Assembly: GCA_910574715.1 (NCBI GenBank)
Contig: CAJTCH010000011.1
Coordinates: 47,754 to 111,753, forward strand
DNA from: Lachnospiraceae bacterium
GTDB lineage: Bacteria > Bacillota > Clostridia > Lachnospirales > Lachnospiraceae
DNA: 64,000 nt
Direction: 5' to 3'
Shown here: in pieces, positions 1 to 8,300 of the stretch
How positions within the stretch are numbered: position 1 is the stretch's first letter
Layout of the letters: each line of letters opens with the position of its first letter
Position numbers and translations under genes: made by a program
The notes under the pieces: generated by a model
Seen by the model: only the letters and a program-made list of their open reading frames with translations
What the model was told of the DNA's origin: nothing
Databases searched by the model: none

Positions 1-101
1 CGTTCCTATATGACTTTGCAGGAAGTATTTGATATGTCGTGTTATTTATGCTAAGATGGGAATATCAGAAAACGTCGGTATCCTGAAAGGAGTGTAAAAG
101 C

Positions 102-1832
102 ATGACAACAAAAATGAAACTGCCTATCGGAATCGAATTTTTCAAAGACATGAGAACCAACGGTTTTTATTATGTGGATAAGACAGGTTTTATTCGTCAA
201 CTTTTAGATTCTTACGGAAGTGTAAACCTGTTTACAAGACCGCGTCGTTTCGGCAAGAGCCTGAATATGGATATGCTCAAAACCTTTTTTGAAATCGGTA
301 CAGACAGCAGGCTTTTTGATGGACTGGAAATTGCAAAAGACACAGCCAAATGTACACAATATATGGGGAAATACCCCGTTATATCCATTAGTTTGAAAGA
401 TGTTGAAGGTGAAGATTATGAGATGGCTTATGATAATTTGGGCATCATAATCAGCGAGGAAGCAGACAGATTTGATTTCCTGCTTGACAGTTCCCGGTTA
501 AATCAAATAGAAAAATCAAAGTTCATTCGCTTAATGAGGGGAGATTTTGAAAAACCTGCGTATCTTCATAATAGTTTGCGGCTTCTGACACGATTGCTTT
601 TTAAGCATTATGGAACCCGGGCGATTGTACTAATTGATGAATATGATGTCCCATTAGATAAAGCATATCAATATGGATATTATCCTCAGATGGTACAGCT
701 CATACGTTCTGTGTTCAGTCAAGTTCTCAAAACAAACAACAGTTTATATTTCGCCGTCATTACAGGATGTCTCAGGATTGCGAAGGAAAGTATTTTTACG
801 GGACTCAATAATTTTAAAGTAAGAACTATCTCGGATATACTTTATGCCGAATATTTTGGCTTTACAGATAATGAAGTTCAAAAAATGCTATGCTACTATG
901 GCTTAGAAGAAAAATATGATCAAATGAAAGAATGGTACGATGGTTATCATTTTGGAAATGTAGATGTATATTGTCCATGGGATATTTTAAATCAATGTGA
1001 TAAATTTCTTGAATCAAAAGATGCACTAATGGAATCACACTGGGAAAACAGCAGTAGTAATATCATTATCCAGAATATTCTTGAAACAGCATCAAATACG
1101 ACAAGGGACCAGATTGAAGCGCTGATTTCAGGTGAATATGTAGAAAAATCTTTAGTACCAGAATTAACATATACAGATCTTAATAGTGGAGACGCTGAGA
1201 TTCGGCAGACATATCTATGGAGTGTTCTATTTGCAACCGGCTATTTAACTACTATTGATCGATTAGAAAATGGTTATTACAAATTAGCAATTCCTAACCA
1301 GGAGATTTTGGGAATTTATGAAAAAAAGATTCTTTCGTGGTTTAAAATCAAAATTACTGGCAATACAACAAAATGGCAGGAGTTCTGTATTGCTATAAAG
1401 TCCGGAAATGCAGAAACAACACAAGCATTGCTCAATGAATTTATGTCTGATTCAATCAGTATTCGGGATACTTATGTAAAAAAAGCGATGAAGGAGAATT
1501 TTTATCACGGAATGTTACTTGGTCTTCTAAAAGCAGAAGAAAACTGGATTGTGAAATCTAATGCAGAATCAGGTATAGGATATACAGATATTCTGATTGA
1601 GATTCCGCAAGAAAAAACAGGCTGTATTATTGAGATGAAATATACAGAAGACGGACATTTTGATGTGGCTTGCGCAGAAGCAATGAAACAAATTGATACT
1701 AATGACTATACAGAGTTTTTACGTAAGAATGGAATACAGACGATTCACAAATATGGAATTGCTTGTTATAAAAAAAATTGCAAAATAATATATCGAAAAG
1801 AGTTCCAGAATTTATTGAATTTTCATACCTAA
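102..1832 (+). CDS. AAA-ATPase-like / PD-(D/E)XK nuclease-like protein
   Basis: 576 aa. The N-terminal half matches the AAA-ATPase-like family often annotated together with DUF1703. It opens with the typical start (GIEFFKDMRTNGFYYVDKT) and has a P-loop variant RPRRFGKS at residues 46-53 and a Walker B-like VLIDEYD at about 176-182. The C-terminal end (about 491-576) has the PD-(D/E)XK pattern D496...E511-x-K513 seen in the nuclease domain usually joined to this ATPase. The family is very common in gut Clostridia and Bacteroidetes and has no firmly known function; a DNA-end or mobile-DNA role is only inferred. The start is supported by an AAAGGAG ribosome-binding site. A terminator follows at 1837-1857. 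A second member of the same family lies at 2675-4255, with a transposase remnant between them. Confidence 0.85.
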   Translation: MTTKMKLPIGIEFFKDMRTNGFYYVDKTGFIRQLLDSYGSVNLFTRPRRFGKSLNMDMLKTFFEIGTDSRLFDGLEIAKDTAKCTQYMGKYPVISISLKDVEGEDYEMAYDNLGIIISEEADRFDFLLDSSRLNQIEKSKFIRLMRGDFEKPAYLHNSLRLLTRLLFKHYGTRAIVLIDEYDVPLDKAYQYGYYPQMVQLIRSVFSQVLKTNNSLYFAVITGCLRIAKESIFTGLNNFKVRTISDILYAEYFGFTDNEVQKMLCYYGLEEKYDQMKEWYDGYHFGNVDVYCPWDILNQCDKFLESKDALMESHWENSSSNIIIQNILETASNTTRDQIEALISGEYVEKSLVPELTYTDLNSGDAEIRQTYLWSVLFATGYLTTIDRLENGYYKLAIPNQEILGIYEKKILSWFKIKITGNTTKWQEFCIAIKSGNAETTQALLNEFMSDSISIRDTYVKKAMKENFYHGMLLGLLKAEENWIVKSNAESGIGYTDILIEIPQEKTGCIIEMKYTEDGHFDVACAEAMKQIDTNDYTEFLRKNGIQTIHKYGIACYKKNCKIIYRKEFQNLLNFHT

Positions 1833-1836
1833 AAGA

Positions 1837-1857
1837 CCTGCCAATGGCAGGTTTTTT
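1837..1857 (+). terminator. Rho-independent terminator
   Basis: CCTGCC-AAT-GGCAGG stem-loop followed by six T, five bases after the stop codon of the first ATPase-like gene. Confidence 0.85.
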
Positions 1858-2078
1858 AGCTCCCAACCGTCAACTTTTATTACTCTCATAATTTCCCTAT
1901 ATTTTCTGGAGAAATCATAGAATATTCATCAAAAACATTGAAATCTTTTCGGTACCCCTCAAGATTTTACAGGAAAGTATTTGATATGCAGCCAAATGGC
2001 AGGCGTGGCGACAGTCAGAAACTGCCCAAATGCTTCACTTACAGTTGTGGTGTATCCTCTCTTTTAGATAAGGTATGA

Positions 2079-2547
2079 AAACTCCCGCGGGTCAATCTCC
2101 TGATGGTCAGCGGGCACACAAGCCGCCTTCCTTTATTCTTCAGGGCTGTGCCCGGGAGTATCCACGATGTCAGCACGATGGATGAAAGCCTTGAAAAGCT
2201 CGACCTCGTTGACGCGAAACGGCTGCATATGGTCATGGATAAATGTTTATTTTAACAGTATCAGAGCCGCGCTGGATGAGAAAAAGTTCAGCCACCGTAT
2301 TCGGATGGAATATGAGGAGTTCTGCTCAGGGCGTATGGTAAAAGAGCATCAGAAAGATTATGAAAGATTTTTTACTGTCAAAGAGACTCCTAAGCGGGGC
2401 AGGAGGGTTGAATACAATCAGGAAGTGATAGATGAGATGAAATCTCTACGGGTGGTTTCTGTTGAAGGGAAATGTAAGCAGATTTACACAACGACAACAG
2501 CCTTTCAAAAAGAAATTATTGAACTCTTTGGGCTTAACATCGGCTGA
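2079..2547 (+). pseudogene. Decayed IS1634-like transposase
   Basis: Two reading frames together give pieces of a DDE transposase. Frame one (2079-2255) reads SRLPLFFRAVPGSIHDVSTM...RLHMVMDK, resembling the catalytic core of IS1634-family transposases (LPLYYR..PGSI.D...MD.G). Frame two (about 2247-2547) reads FNSIRAALDEKKF...DYERFFTVKETPKRGRRVEYNQEVIDEM and then jumps to a typical C-terminus, MKSLRVVSVEGK...TTTAFQKEIIELFGLNI. The N-terminus is missing, there is a frameshift or deletion near 2250, and a second internal deletion seems to join two DEM-like points near 2440. It is therefore inactive. The family assignment is from motif memory and is less certain than the fact that this is a transposase. 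Confidence 0.6.
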
Positions 2548-2674
2548 CATATGTATAATTGATACGGGATTTTAGGATTCAATTAATGGTTTTCTTGTTT
2601 TCTGTACAAAATAATGATAAGATTAATCATAGTTGGTAAGATAAAAAGGAATCAATACAGGAAGGAAAATCCGA

Positions 2675-4255
2675 ATGGGAACTTATGTTAATCCAAATAA
2701 CAGTGCCTTTCAAGTTGCATTAAATTCAGAGATTTATATTGACAAGACGGAACTTTTGAGTTATACCAACAAAGTGCTTGGTTCAAAAGAAGGACTTATC
2801 TGCAATAGCCGTCCCCGCCGTTTTGGAAAATCAATTACTGCAGATATGCTTGTGGCATATTACAGCAAGGGATGTGATTCAAAAAAGATGTTTGAAGACT
2901 GTATAATCAGTAAAAAAGACAGTTTTCAACAACATTTGAATAAATATAATGTGATACGTATCGACGTACAATGGTGCTATACTACGGCAAGATTAGCTGA
3001 GACGACGGTTTCATATATCGAAGAAAATGTTCTTAAAGAATTAGAAGAATTTTTCCCTAATATTATACCTGATAATATAAAATCTTTACCGGATGCGCTT
3101 GCCATAATTAATAAAGTAACCGGTCAAAAATTTATTATTATTATCGACGAATGGGATAGTTTAATCCGTGATGAAGCAGAAAATATAAAAGTGCAAGATG
3201 AATATATCAACCTGCTTCGAGGGCTCTTCAAGGGCTCTGCACCTACAGAATTCCTTTATCTGGCGTATTTAACTGGAATTCTTCCGATTAAAAAGATCAA
3301 AACGCAGTCTGCATTAAACAATTTTGATGAATTTACTATGTTGGATACAGATTTATTGGCACAATATGTAGGATTTACAGAAAATGAAGTCAGAGATTTA
3401 TGCCAAAAGTACAACAGAAATATCGACGAGGTGGAACGTTGGTATGACGGTTATCGGCTAAATGGAGAGCATATATATAACCCGAAAGCAGTTGTCAGTG
3501 TTATGTTACGTGGAAATTTTAAAAGCTATTGGTCCATGACAGGCACTTATGAGTCCATCATTCCACTAATTGAAATGGATTTTGACGGGCTTAAGAAAGA
3601 TATTATCAGGATGCTATCCGGTGAGGCTGTAGAGATTGATGTGAGTTCATATCAAAATGATATGGTAACCTTCAAAGATAAAGATGACGTATTAACAGTA
3701 CTGATCCATCTGGGATACCTTGCTTACAACGAAAAAAAATGTACAGTGTTTATCCCCAATGAAGAAATCCGTAGTGAGTTTGTCAAAATAACAAAACGCA
3801 GAAGGTGGAATGAGCTAATTGAACTGCAGCTGAAATCAGAGGAACTCTTGTGTGCAACTCTTGACCTGGATTCAGATACCGTTGCTGAAATTATTGAAGA
3901 TATCCATGCAAACTATGTCTCTGTTATACAATATAACAATGAAAATTCTCTGAGTAGTGTTTTGAGTATTGCCTATCTTAGCGCTATGGCATATTATTTT
4001 AAGCCTATCAGAGAATTCCCAACAGGGAAGGGATTTGCCGATCTCGTATTTCTGCCAAAAAAAGAATATCCTGATTATCCGGCATTATTAATAGAGCTTA
4101 AATGGAATAAATCTGCCAATACAGCAATAAAACAAATCAAAGAGAAAAAATATATAAAAGCATTGGAAAGTTATAGTGGAAGTATTCTTCTTGTTGGATT
4201 GAATTATGACAAAAAGGAAAAAGAGCATCAGTGTATCATAGAGAAATATTCATGA
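2675..4255 (+). CDS. AAA-ATPase-like / PD-(D/E)XK nuclease-like protein
   Basis: 526 aa, second member of the family seen at 102-1832. It starts with the subfamily signature MGTYVNPNNSAFQVALNSEIYIDKT, has RPRRFGKS at residues 46-53 and a Walker B-like stretch FIIIIDEWD at about 153-161. Near the C-terminus FPTGKGFADLVFLP...ALLIELKWNKS supplies the D...ExK pattern of a PD-(D/E)XK fold. Identity to the first copy is low outside the motifs, so they are separate subfamilies rather than a recent duplication. The start follows a GGAAGGAA ribosome-binding site. No partner gene is obvious and the function is unknown. Confidence 0.85.
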   Translation: MGTYVNPNNSAFQVALNSEIYIDKTELLSYTNKVLGSKEGLICNSRPRRFGKSITADMLVAYYSKGCDSKKMFEDCIISKKDSFQQHLNKYNVIRIDVQWCYTTARLAETTVSYIEENVLKELEEFFPNIIPDNIKSLPDALAIINKVTGQKFIIIIDEWDSLIRDEAENIKVQDEYINLLRGLFKGSAPTEFLYLAYLTGILPIKKIKTQSALNNFDEFTMLDTDLLAQYVGFTENEVRDLCQKYNRNIDEVERWYDGYRLNGEHIYNPKAVVSVMLRGNFKSYWSMTGTYESIIPLIEMDFDGLKKDIIRMLSGEAVEIDVSSYQNDMVTFKDKDDVLTVLIHLGYLAYNEKKCTVFIPNEEIRSEFVKITKRRRWNELIELQLKSEELLCATLDLDSDTVAEIIEDIHANYVSVIQYNNENSLSSVLSIAYLSAMAYYFKPIREFPTGKGFADLVFLPKKEYPDYPALLIELKWNKSANTAIKQIKEKKYIKALESYSGSILLVGLNYDKKEKEHQCIIEKYS

Positions 4256-4361
4256 TAAAGAAAAACCGCAATGCAAAGTGTACGTCAATACGGAAACCCG
4301 TCCAGACTAATCCGTGAACGTGTACTTTAACGGACAGTTCGCCGGCAGGTCTAAAGGAGTA

Positions 4362-4386
4362 TGTTTGTTCGATTTTCTGAAACCTT
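4362..4386 (+). promoter_or_regulatory. Possible sigma-28-type flagellin promoter
   Basis: TAAA at 4362-4365 and TTCGATTTT at 4378-4386 resemble the TAAA / CCGATAT elements of sigma-D/28 promoters, but the spacing (about 13) is short and the -10 is degenerate. The rest of 4256-4458 holds no gene that I can recognise. Confidence 0.25.
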
Positions 4387-4458
4387 CTTTTATACACAAT
4401 TTGTTTATAATTATGCGGGGAAATGGAATTCCCTGACTATTTTCAAGGAGGAAAGAAT

Positions 4459-5499
4459 ATGAGAATCCAACATAATATTACTGCATTGAATGCACACAGG
4501 AATTTGACGAACAACAACTCTTCTGTAGGTAAGAGTCTTGAAAAGTTATCATCCGGTTACAGAATTAACCGTGCTGGTGATGACGCTGCCGGGTTAGCGA
4601 TTTCTGAAAAGATGCGTGCACAGATCACAGGTCTTGCTACCGCTCAGAAGAATGCGAACGATGGTATCTCTCTTGTACAGACAGCTGAGGGTGCTCTGAC
4701 AGAAGTTCACTCCATGCTGAATCGTATGGTTGAGCTGGCTACACAGTCTGCGAATGGGACTTATTCAACTGCTAACCGTCAGGAGATGCAGAAGGAAATC
4801 ATGCGTTTGAATGAGGAAATTGACAGAATTAGTCAGACCGCTAACTTTAACGGAACGAAGCTGTTCACAGCAGATGGAGCTACTTACTCTAGCTCTGGCA
4901 CTTCTAGTACAGTTGCGACGAAGAAAATTACTCTTCATGTAGGTGACTCTCATGAAACCGCGAATCAATTGAGAGTAACATTCCAGGCAATGAGTAGTAA
5001 AACACTTGGACTTCACTCAACAGATTCTAAATTTGTTAAAACATTAGGTACGGGATCTTTTACAACTATTAATGGTACAAAAGAAAAGGCTGTAACTATT
5101 GCGAATATTGATTTGACGGAAGCTAACAGTGCACGGCATGCTATCTCCGTAGCACAGCAGGCCATCGACATGGTATCTTCCATGCGTTCCGACTTCGGTG
5201 CTATGCAGAACCGTCTGGATCACACCATCAACAACTTAAGTGTTCAGGAAGAGAACATCACAGCTGCTGAGTCCCGTATCCGTGATGTAGACATGGCTAA
5301 GGAGATGATGGCTTACACCAAGAATAACATTTCATTGAATTTTCATATGGGAAAAGGCTTCTTTTCACAAAGAAGCCTTTTCCTTATGGACAGTTCATTA
5401 AAATCATGTTATGAGATATGCCTCACAATCTCCTGTTTCATTTCCAGAACCTCAGGATCGTCCGGCATGAGTGCCAGAAGCTGCTCCGTCATACTGTAA
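4459..5499 (+). CDS. Flagellin, C-terminus lost
   Basis: The N-terminal D0/D1 region is a clear flagellin (MRIQHNITALNAHRN..., SSGYRINRAGDDAAGLAISEKMR, NANDGISLVQTAEGAL), followed by a short variable centre and the C-terminal D1 helix (RLDHTINNLSVQEENITAAESRIRDVDMAKEMMAYTKNNI). The normal ending (LVQAAQAMLAQANQ...LLQ) is absent. After NNI at about 5330 the frame runs through the hairpin terminator at 5350-5383 and into the 3' end of the convergent glycosyltransferase, giving an unrelated tail of about 55 residues. The lost D0 helix carries the filament-packing and FliS-binding surface in flagellins generally, so the product is probably not assembled. The start at 4459 is chosen for the AAGGAGG ribosome-binding site and the conserved MRIQHN start; the frame is open upstream to 4423. 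Confidence 0.85.
   Translation: MRIQHNITALNAHRNLTNNNSSVGKSLEKLSSGYRINRAGDDAAGLAISEKMRAQITGLATAQKNANDGISLVQTAEGALTEVHSMLNRMVELATQSANGTYSTANRQEMQKEIMRLNEEIDRISQTANFNGTKLFTADGATYSSSGTSSTVATKKITLHVGDSHETANQLRVTFQAMSSKTLGLHSTDSKFVKTLGTGSFTTINGTKEKAVTIANIDLTEANSARHAISVAQQAIDMVSSMRSDFGAMQNRLDHTINNLSVQEENITAAESRIRDVDMAKEMMAYTKNNISLNFHMGKGFFSQRSLFLMDSSLKSCYEICLTISCFISRTSGSSGMSARSCSVIL
5350..5383. terminator. Bidirectional hairpin terminator between flagellin and glycosyltransferase
   Basis: Perfect 15-bp stem (GGAAAAGGCTTCTTT paired with its complement) with a TCAC loop. It lies between convergent genes and was probably the original flagellin terminator, but the damaged flagellin frame now reads through it. 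Confidence 0.75.
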
Positions 5500-6791
5500 G
5501 CCTCATTCCATTGCTCATTTGCGATCAGTCCCAGGATCACAGGCTTTATCTGATTACCGAAGGCTATGAATTCTTCGGAGACCTGCGGCTGTAGATTGCC
5601 AGGGGTATTGTCTGCCTGTACCGCATCCAGTATCCATTCCGCACAGTTCGTCCATGTCAGGTCACGTGCAACCTTCTCATATCCTCTCTGAATCATCTTC
5701 TCTGCTTCTGACGGATTCTTAAGCAGTCGGTCAGCGATCATCGGAAGCTGTTCCAGATGTTTCAGGTCGTAGAATACAATATCTTCCCCGTCTGTAAAAT
5801 ATTTCTCGGTCCAAGCGCTCCGGTCTGTAAGAGGAAGGGAATGCTGCAGTAATGTATTAAATATCCGGTCATGGGTTCCGGATTTGAACCACGGCATGAC
5901 ATTCAGGTTGATCCTGGCATCAGCCATGTATGACAGGGTCTGTGCATACGGAATTCTGTCGTCGATGCGGTGTACATTGGGATATTGTGAGCAGGGATGG
6001 TTCTCCCAGCCGCGGCCCAGAAGATGCAGTTCAAGGCCCGCCTCTGCAAGCGCCGTTATCACGCGTTCTCTCTGGTACATGCGGATCGCCCAGTCTACAT
6101 TATCCATATAAGCGAACAACAGCTTCAAAGTATCCTCTGAAATGGACAGTTCTGTCTGGTCTAAGGCGAGTAGAAGAGCCGCATCCAGATTCAGATCGCT
6201 GTCGGCGATCAGATTCTGGTACATGAGTTGGTAGAGGTTCTGTAAGTAAGGGTGCTCTTCCAACAGAGGATTGGGGGCGGTAAGCCTGTCTTGAGGGCGG
6301 TAATAGGTTCCGCAGAATAAGATGTCATATTTTCGTTCGGAATAGGGGATAACCGGGGTATCCGGCTCCGGGAGGACTCCGACATGAGGCATAAAATCAA
6401 CGGAAGGAACCTCGGAGGAGAAATATCTACGTACATATCCTACATGATCCTGGTCACAGCAGAACAAATGGTAATTCTTCGGGTGTCTTTCGAAGACCGG
6501 ATGGAACCGCAGCGGAGGATCCATCAGGATATCGATGATGACCGTATCCCAGGAGTTCCATATCTCGATCAATTCATCCTGCCGTACACCGATCCCGTCA
6601 AAACAGACCGCCGCATCAACTTTTGCGGAAACAAATTCAGCAAAATGAGCGAAAGAGTGCAAGGACTCTTCAGGTGGGTTCATTATGTCAAGGATAAAGG
6701 TCTCATGGCCTCTGGACCTAAATTCCTGATCCAACTGATCGGCAAAGAAATTAAATGACTCAACGGCAGTATAAAACAATGCAATTCGCAT
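5409..6791 (-). CDS. CgeB-like glycosyltransferase (copy 1)
   Basis: 460 aa. Starts MRIALFYTAVESFNFFADQLDQEF and contains the C-terminal GT-B half typical of CgeB / glycosyl transferase family 1 (LLGRGWENH..., LSYMADARINLNVMPWFKSGTHDRIFN, DRSAWTEKYFTDGEDIVFYDL). The N-terminal half resembles the DUF3880-like domain. About 70 extra C-terminal residues (EQWNEAYSMTEQLLALMPDDPEVLEMKQEI) look like a helical TPR-type tail that the second copy lacks. Such genes often sit beside flagellin, and protein O-glycosylation of flagellin is the likely role; this is inference from position. The start at 6791 is preferred over 6812 because GGAGGG lies at the right distance and the paralogue begins at the same residue. 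It converges on the flagellin gene. Confidence 0.8.
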   Translation of the reverse strand: MRIALFYTAVESFNFFADQLDQEFRSRGHETFILDIMNPPEESLHSFAHFAEFVSAKVDAAVCFDGIGVRQDELIEIWNSWDTVIIDILMDPPLRFHPVFERHPKNYHLFCCDQDHVGYVRRYFSSEVPSVDFMPHVGVLPEPDTPVIPYSERKYDILFCGTYYRPQDRLTAPNPLLEEHPYLQNLYQLMYQNLIADSDLNLDAALLLALDQTELSISEDTLKLLFAYMDNVDWAIRMYQRERVITALAEAGLELHLLGRGWENHPCSQYPNVHRIDDRIPYAQTLSYMADARINLNVMPWFKSGTHDRIFNTLLQHSLPLTDRSAWTEKYFTDGEDIVFYDLKHLEQLPMIADRLLKNPSEAEKMIQRGYEKVARDLTWTNCAEWILDAVQADNTPGNLQPQVSEEFIAFGNQIKPVILGLIANEQWNEAYSMTEQLLALMPDDPEVLEMKQEIVRHIS

Positions 6792-6929
6792 CTTAACAAT
6801 CCCTCCTCTCATCAGCTAAGACTATCTTATCATCATTTTCCCCAGAGGGCAAATGCTTTGATCAGATGCTCGAAATTAATTGAAAACCAGCCGTTTTTAT
6901 GATACAGTTATTCCGTCTTTGAAAGAACG

Positions 6930-6935
6930 TATAAT
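6930..6935 (+). promoter_or_regulatory. -10 box upstream of glycosyltransferase copy 2
   Basis: TATAAT 30 bases before the start codon, in the divergent spacer between the two glycosyltransferases. No convincing -35 box is seen. Confidence 0.4.
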
Positions 6936-6964
6936 TTTTATTCAAGAATGACGGAGGATCAGGC

Positions 6965-8134
6965 ATGAGAATCGCTTTATTTTATACGGATATAGAATCT
7001 TTTAACTTTTTTATGGACCAGTTAGACCATGAATTCTGTCTCAGGGGTCATGAGACCTTCATCTTCGACTTACTGCACCCGTACGATGAGACGTCCCATT
7101 CCTATGCGCATTTCATGGAATTTGCCGCCAGTAAGATCGATCTGGCGGTCTGCTTCGACGGAATGTGCGTGCGGGAAGAAGTTCTGATCGAGATCTGGGA
7201 TGCATGGGAGACGGCTGTCGTTGATATCCTGATGGATCCGCCGTTTCGGTTTCATCCGACTCTGGAACGGCATTCGAAGAACTATCGGCTTTTCTGCTGT
7301 GACAGGGATCATGTAGAATACGTGAAACGGTATTTCCCGCAGGAGGTACCGAATGTGGCGTTCATGCCCCACGCGGGCGCGGCGCCGGTGAAGGATGCGT
7401 TGGTGTCTCCCTATGAGGAGCGTAAGTTCGATATTTTATTTACGGCGACCTACTACCGGCCGCAGGATCGGCTTGGAGAATTGCTGCGGATGTGCGAGGG
7501 GAATACGAGCATGAAGCAGCTCTATCAGATGGCGTATCAGAATATGATCGGCAACACTGCCCTGGCGGCAGAACAGGCGATACTGCTCGCCATGCAGCAG
7601 GGAGGATGGGCGGTTCCGGAAGAGACATTGAAGGTAATATTTGCCTGGGCGGAGAATCTGGACTGGGCGATCCGCATGTATCAGAGAGAGCAGGTGGTGA
7701 CGATTCTTGCCGAAGCGGGATTCGAACTGTATCTTCTGGGGCGCGGATGGGAGAATCACAGCGCTTCGGGATATTCCAATGTGCATCGGATCGACGGTCG
7801 TGTGCCGTATGCGCAGACATTGTCCTATATGGCTGATGCGAAGATCAATCTTAACGTTATGCCATGGTTTAAGTCCGGAACCCACGACAGGATATTTAAT
7901 ACATTATTGCAGCATTCCCTGCCGCTCACGGACCGCAGCAGTTGGATCGATGAGAATTTTACAGACGGACAGGATATTGCCATGTATGACCTGAAGCATC
8001 TGGACAGGCTCCCCGCGATTGCAGAGAGCCTGCTGCATGATCCGGATAAGGCGGAAGCAATCATTCAGAACGGGTATGAGAAAGTGCTTAAGAATTATAC
8101 ATGGAGTAACTGTGCAGATCGGATACTAGCATGA
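6965..8134 (+). CDS. CgeB-like glycosyltransferase (copy 2)
   Basis: 389 aa, clear paralogue of the minus-strand gene at 5409-6791. It shares MRIALFYTDIESFNFFMDQLDHEF, DILMDPPFRFHPTLERHSKNY, the donor-binding GT-B region LLGRGWENHSASGYSNVHRIDGRVPYAQTLSYMADAKINLNVMPWFKSGTHDRIFN and the DGQDIAMYDL block. It ends after TWSNCADRILA and lacks the C-terminal helical tail of copy 1. The two genes are divergent (174 bp apart), suggesting inverted duplication. Probable flagellin or surface-protein glycosyltransferase, from context. GGAGG precedes the ATG. Confidence 0.8.
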   Translation: MRIALFYTDIESFNFFMDQLDHEFCLRGHETFIFDLLHPYDETSHSYAHFMEFAASKIDLAVCFDGMCVREEVLIEIWDAWETAVVDILMDPPFRFHPTLERHSKNYRLFCCDRDHVEYVKRYFPQEVPNVAFMPHAGAAPVKDALVSPYEERKFDILFTATYYRPQDRLGELLRMCEGNTSMKQLYQMAYQNMIGNTALAAEQAILLAMQQGGWAVPEETLKVIFAWAENLDWAIRMYQREQVVTILAEAGFELYLLGRGWENHSASGYSNVHRIDGRVPYAQTLSYMADAKINLNVMPWFKSGTHDRIFNTLLQHSLPLTDRSSWIDENFTDGQDIAMYDLKHLDRLPAIAESLLHDPDKAEAIIQNGYEKVLKNYTWSNCADRILA

Positions 8135-8138
8135 TGGC

Positions 8139-8279
8139 TGCATTATATTCAGCCAAACCTCCTTGTCTATTCGCCCATCTGCCGCGTTGGATTTTCTATC
8201 CGTAGCCACCGCTACGCCGTCGAAAATCCGCCTTGCATATGAACGAATATCCTGCGGAGTTTCACCAGATATAATGCAG
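8139..8279. repeat. 141-nt imperfect long hairpin (MITE/REP-like)
   Basis: The terminal arms CTGCATTATAT and ATATAATGCAG are perfect inverted copies. Pairing continues inward with mismatches (around TATTCG / CGAATA and CGCG / CGCCTTG) to the centre GATTTTC...GTAGC-CACC-GCTAC...GAAAATC. It has no coding potential of note and fills the gap between convergent genes. It looks like a mobile or dispersed palindromic unit and could also stop transcription from both sides. Confidence 0.65.
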
Positions 8280-8300
8280 ACATCACACTAGAAGCAGTAT

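Noticed and set aside
4256..4458. Possible gene remnant before the flagellin
   Set aside because: Short peptides such as VYFNGQFAGRSKG suggest debris but cannot be assigned to any family.
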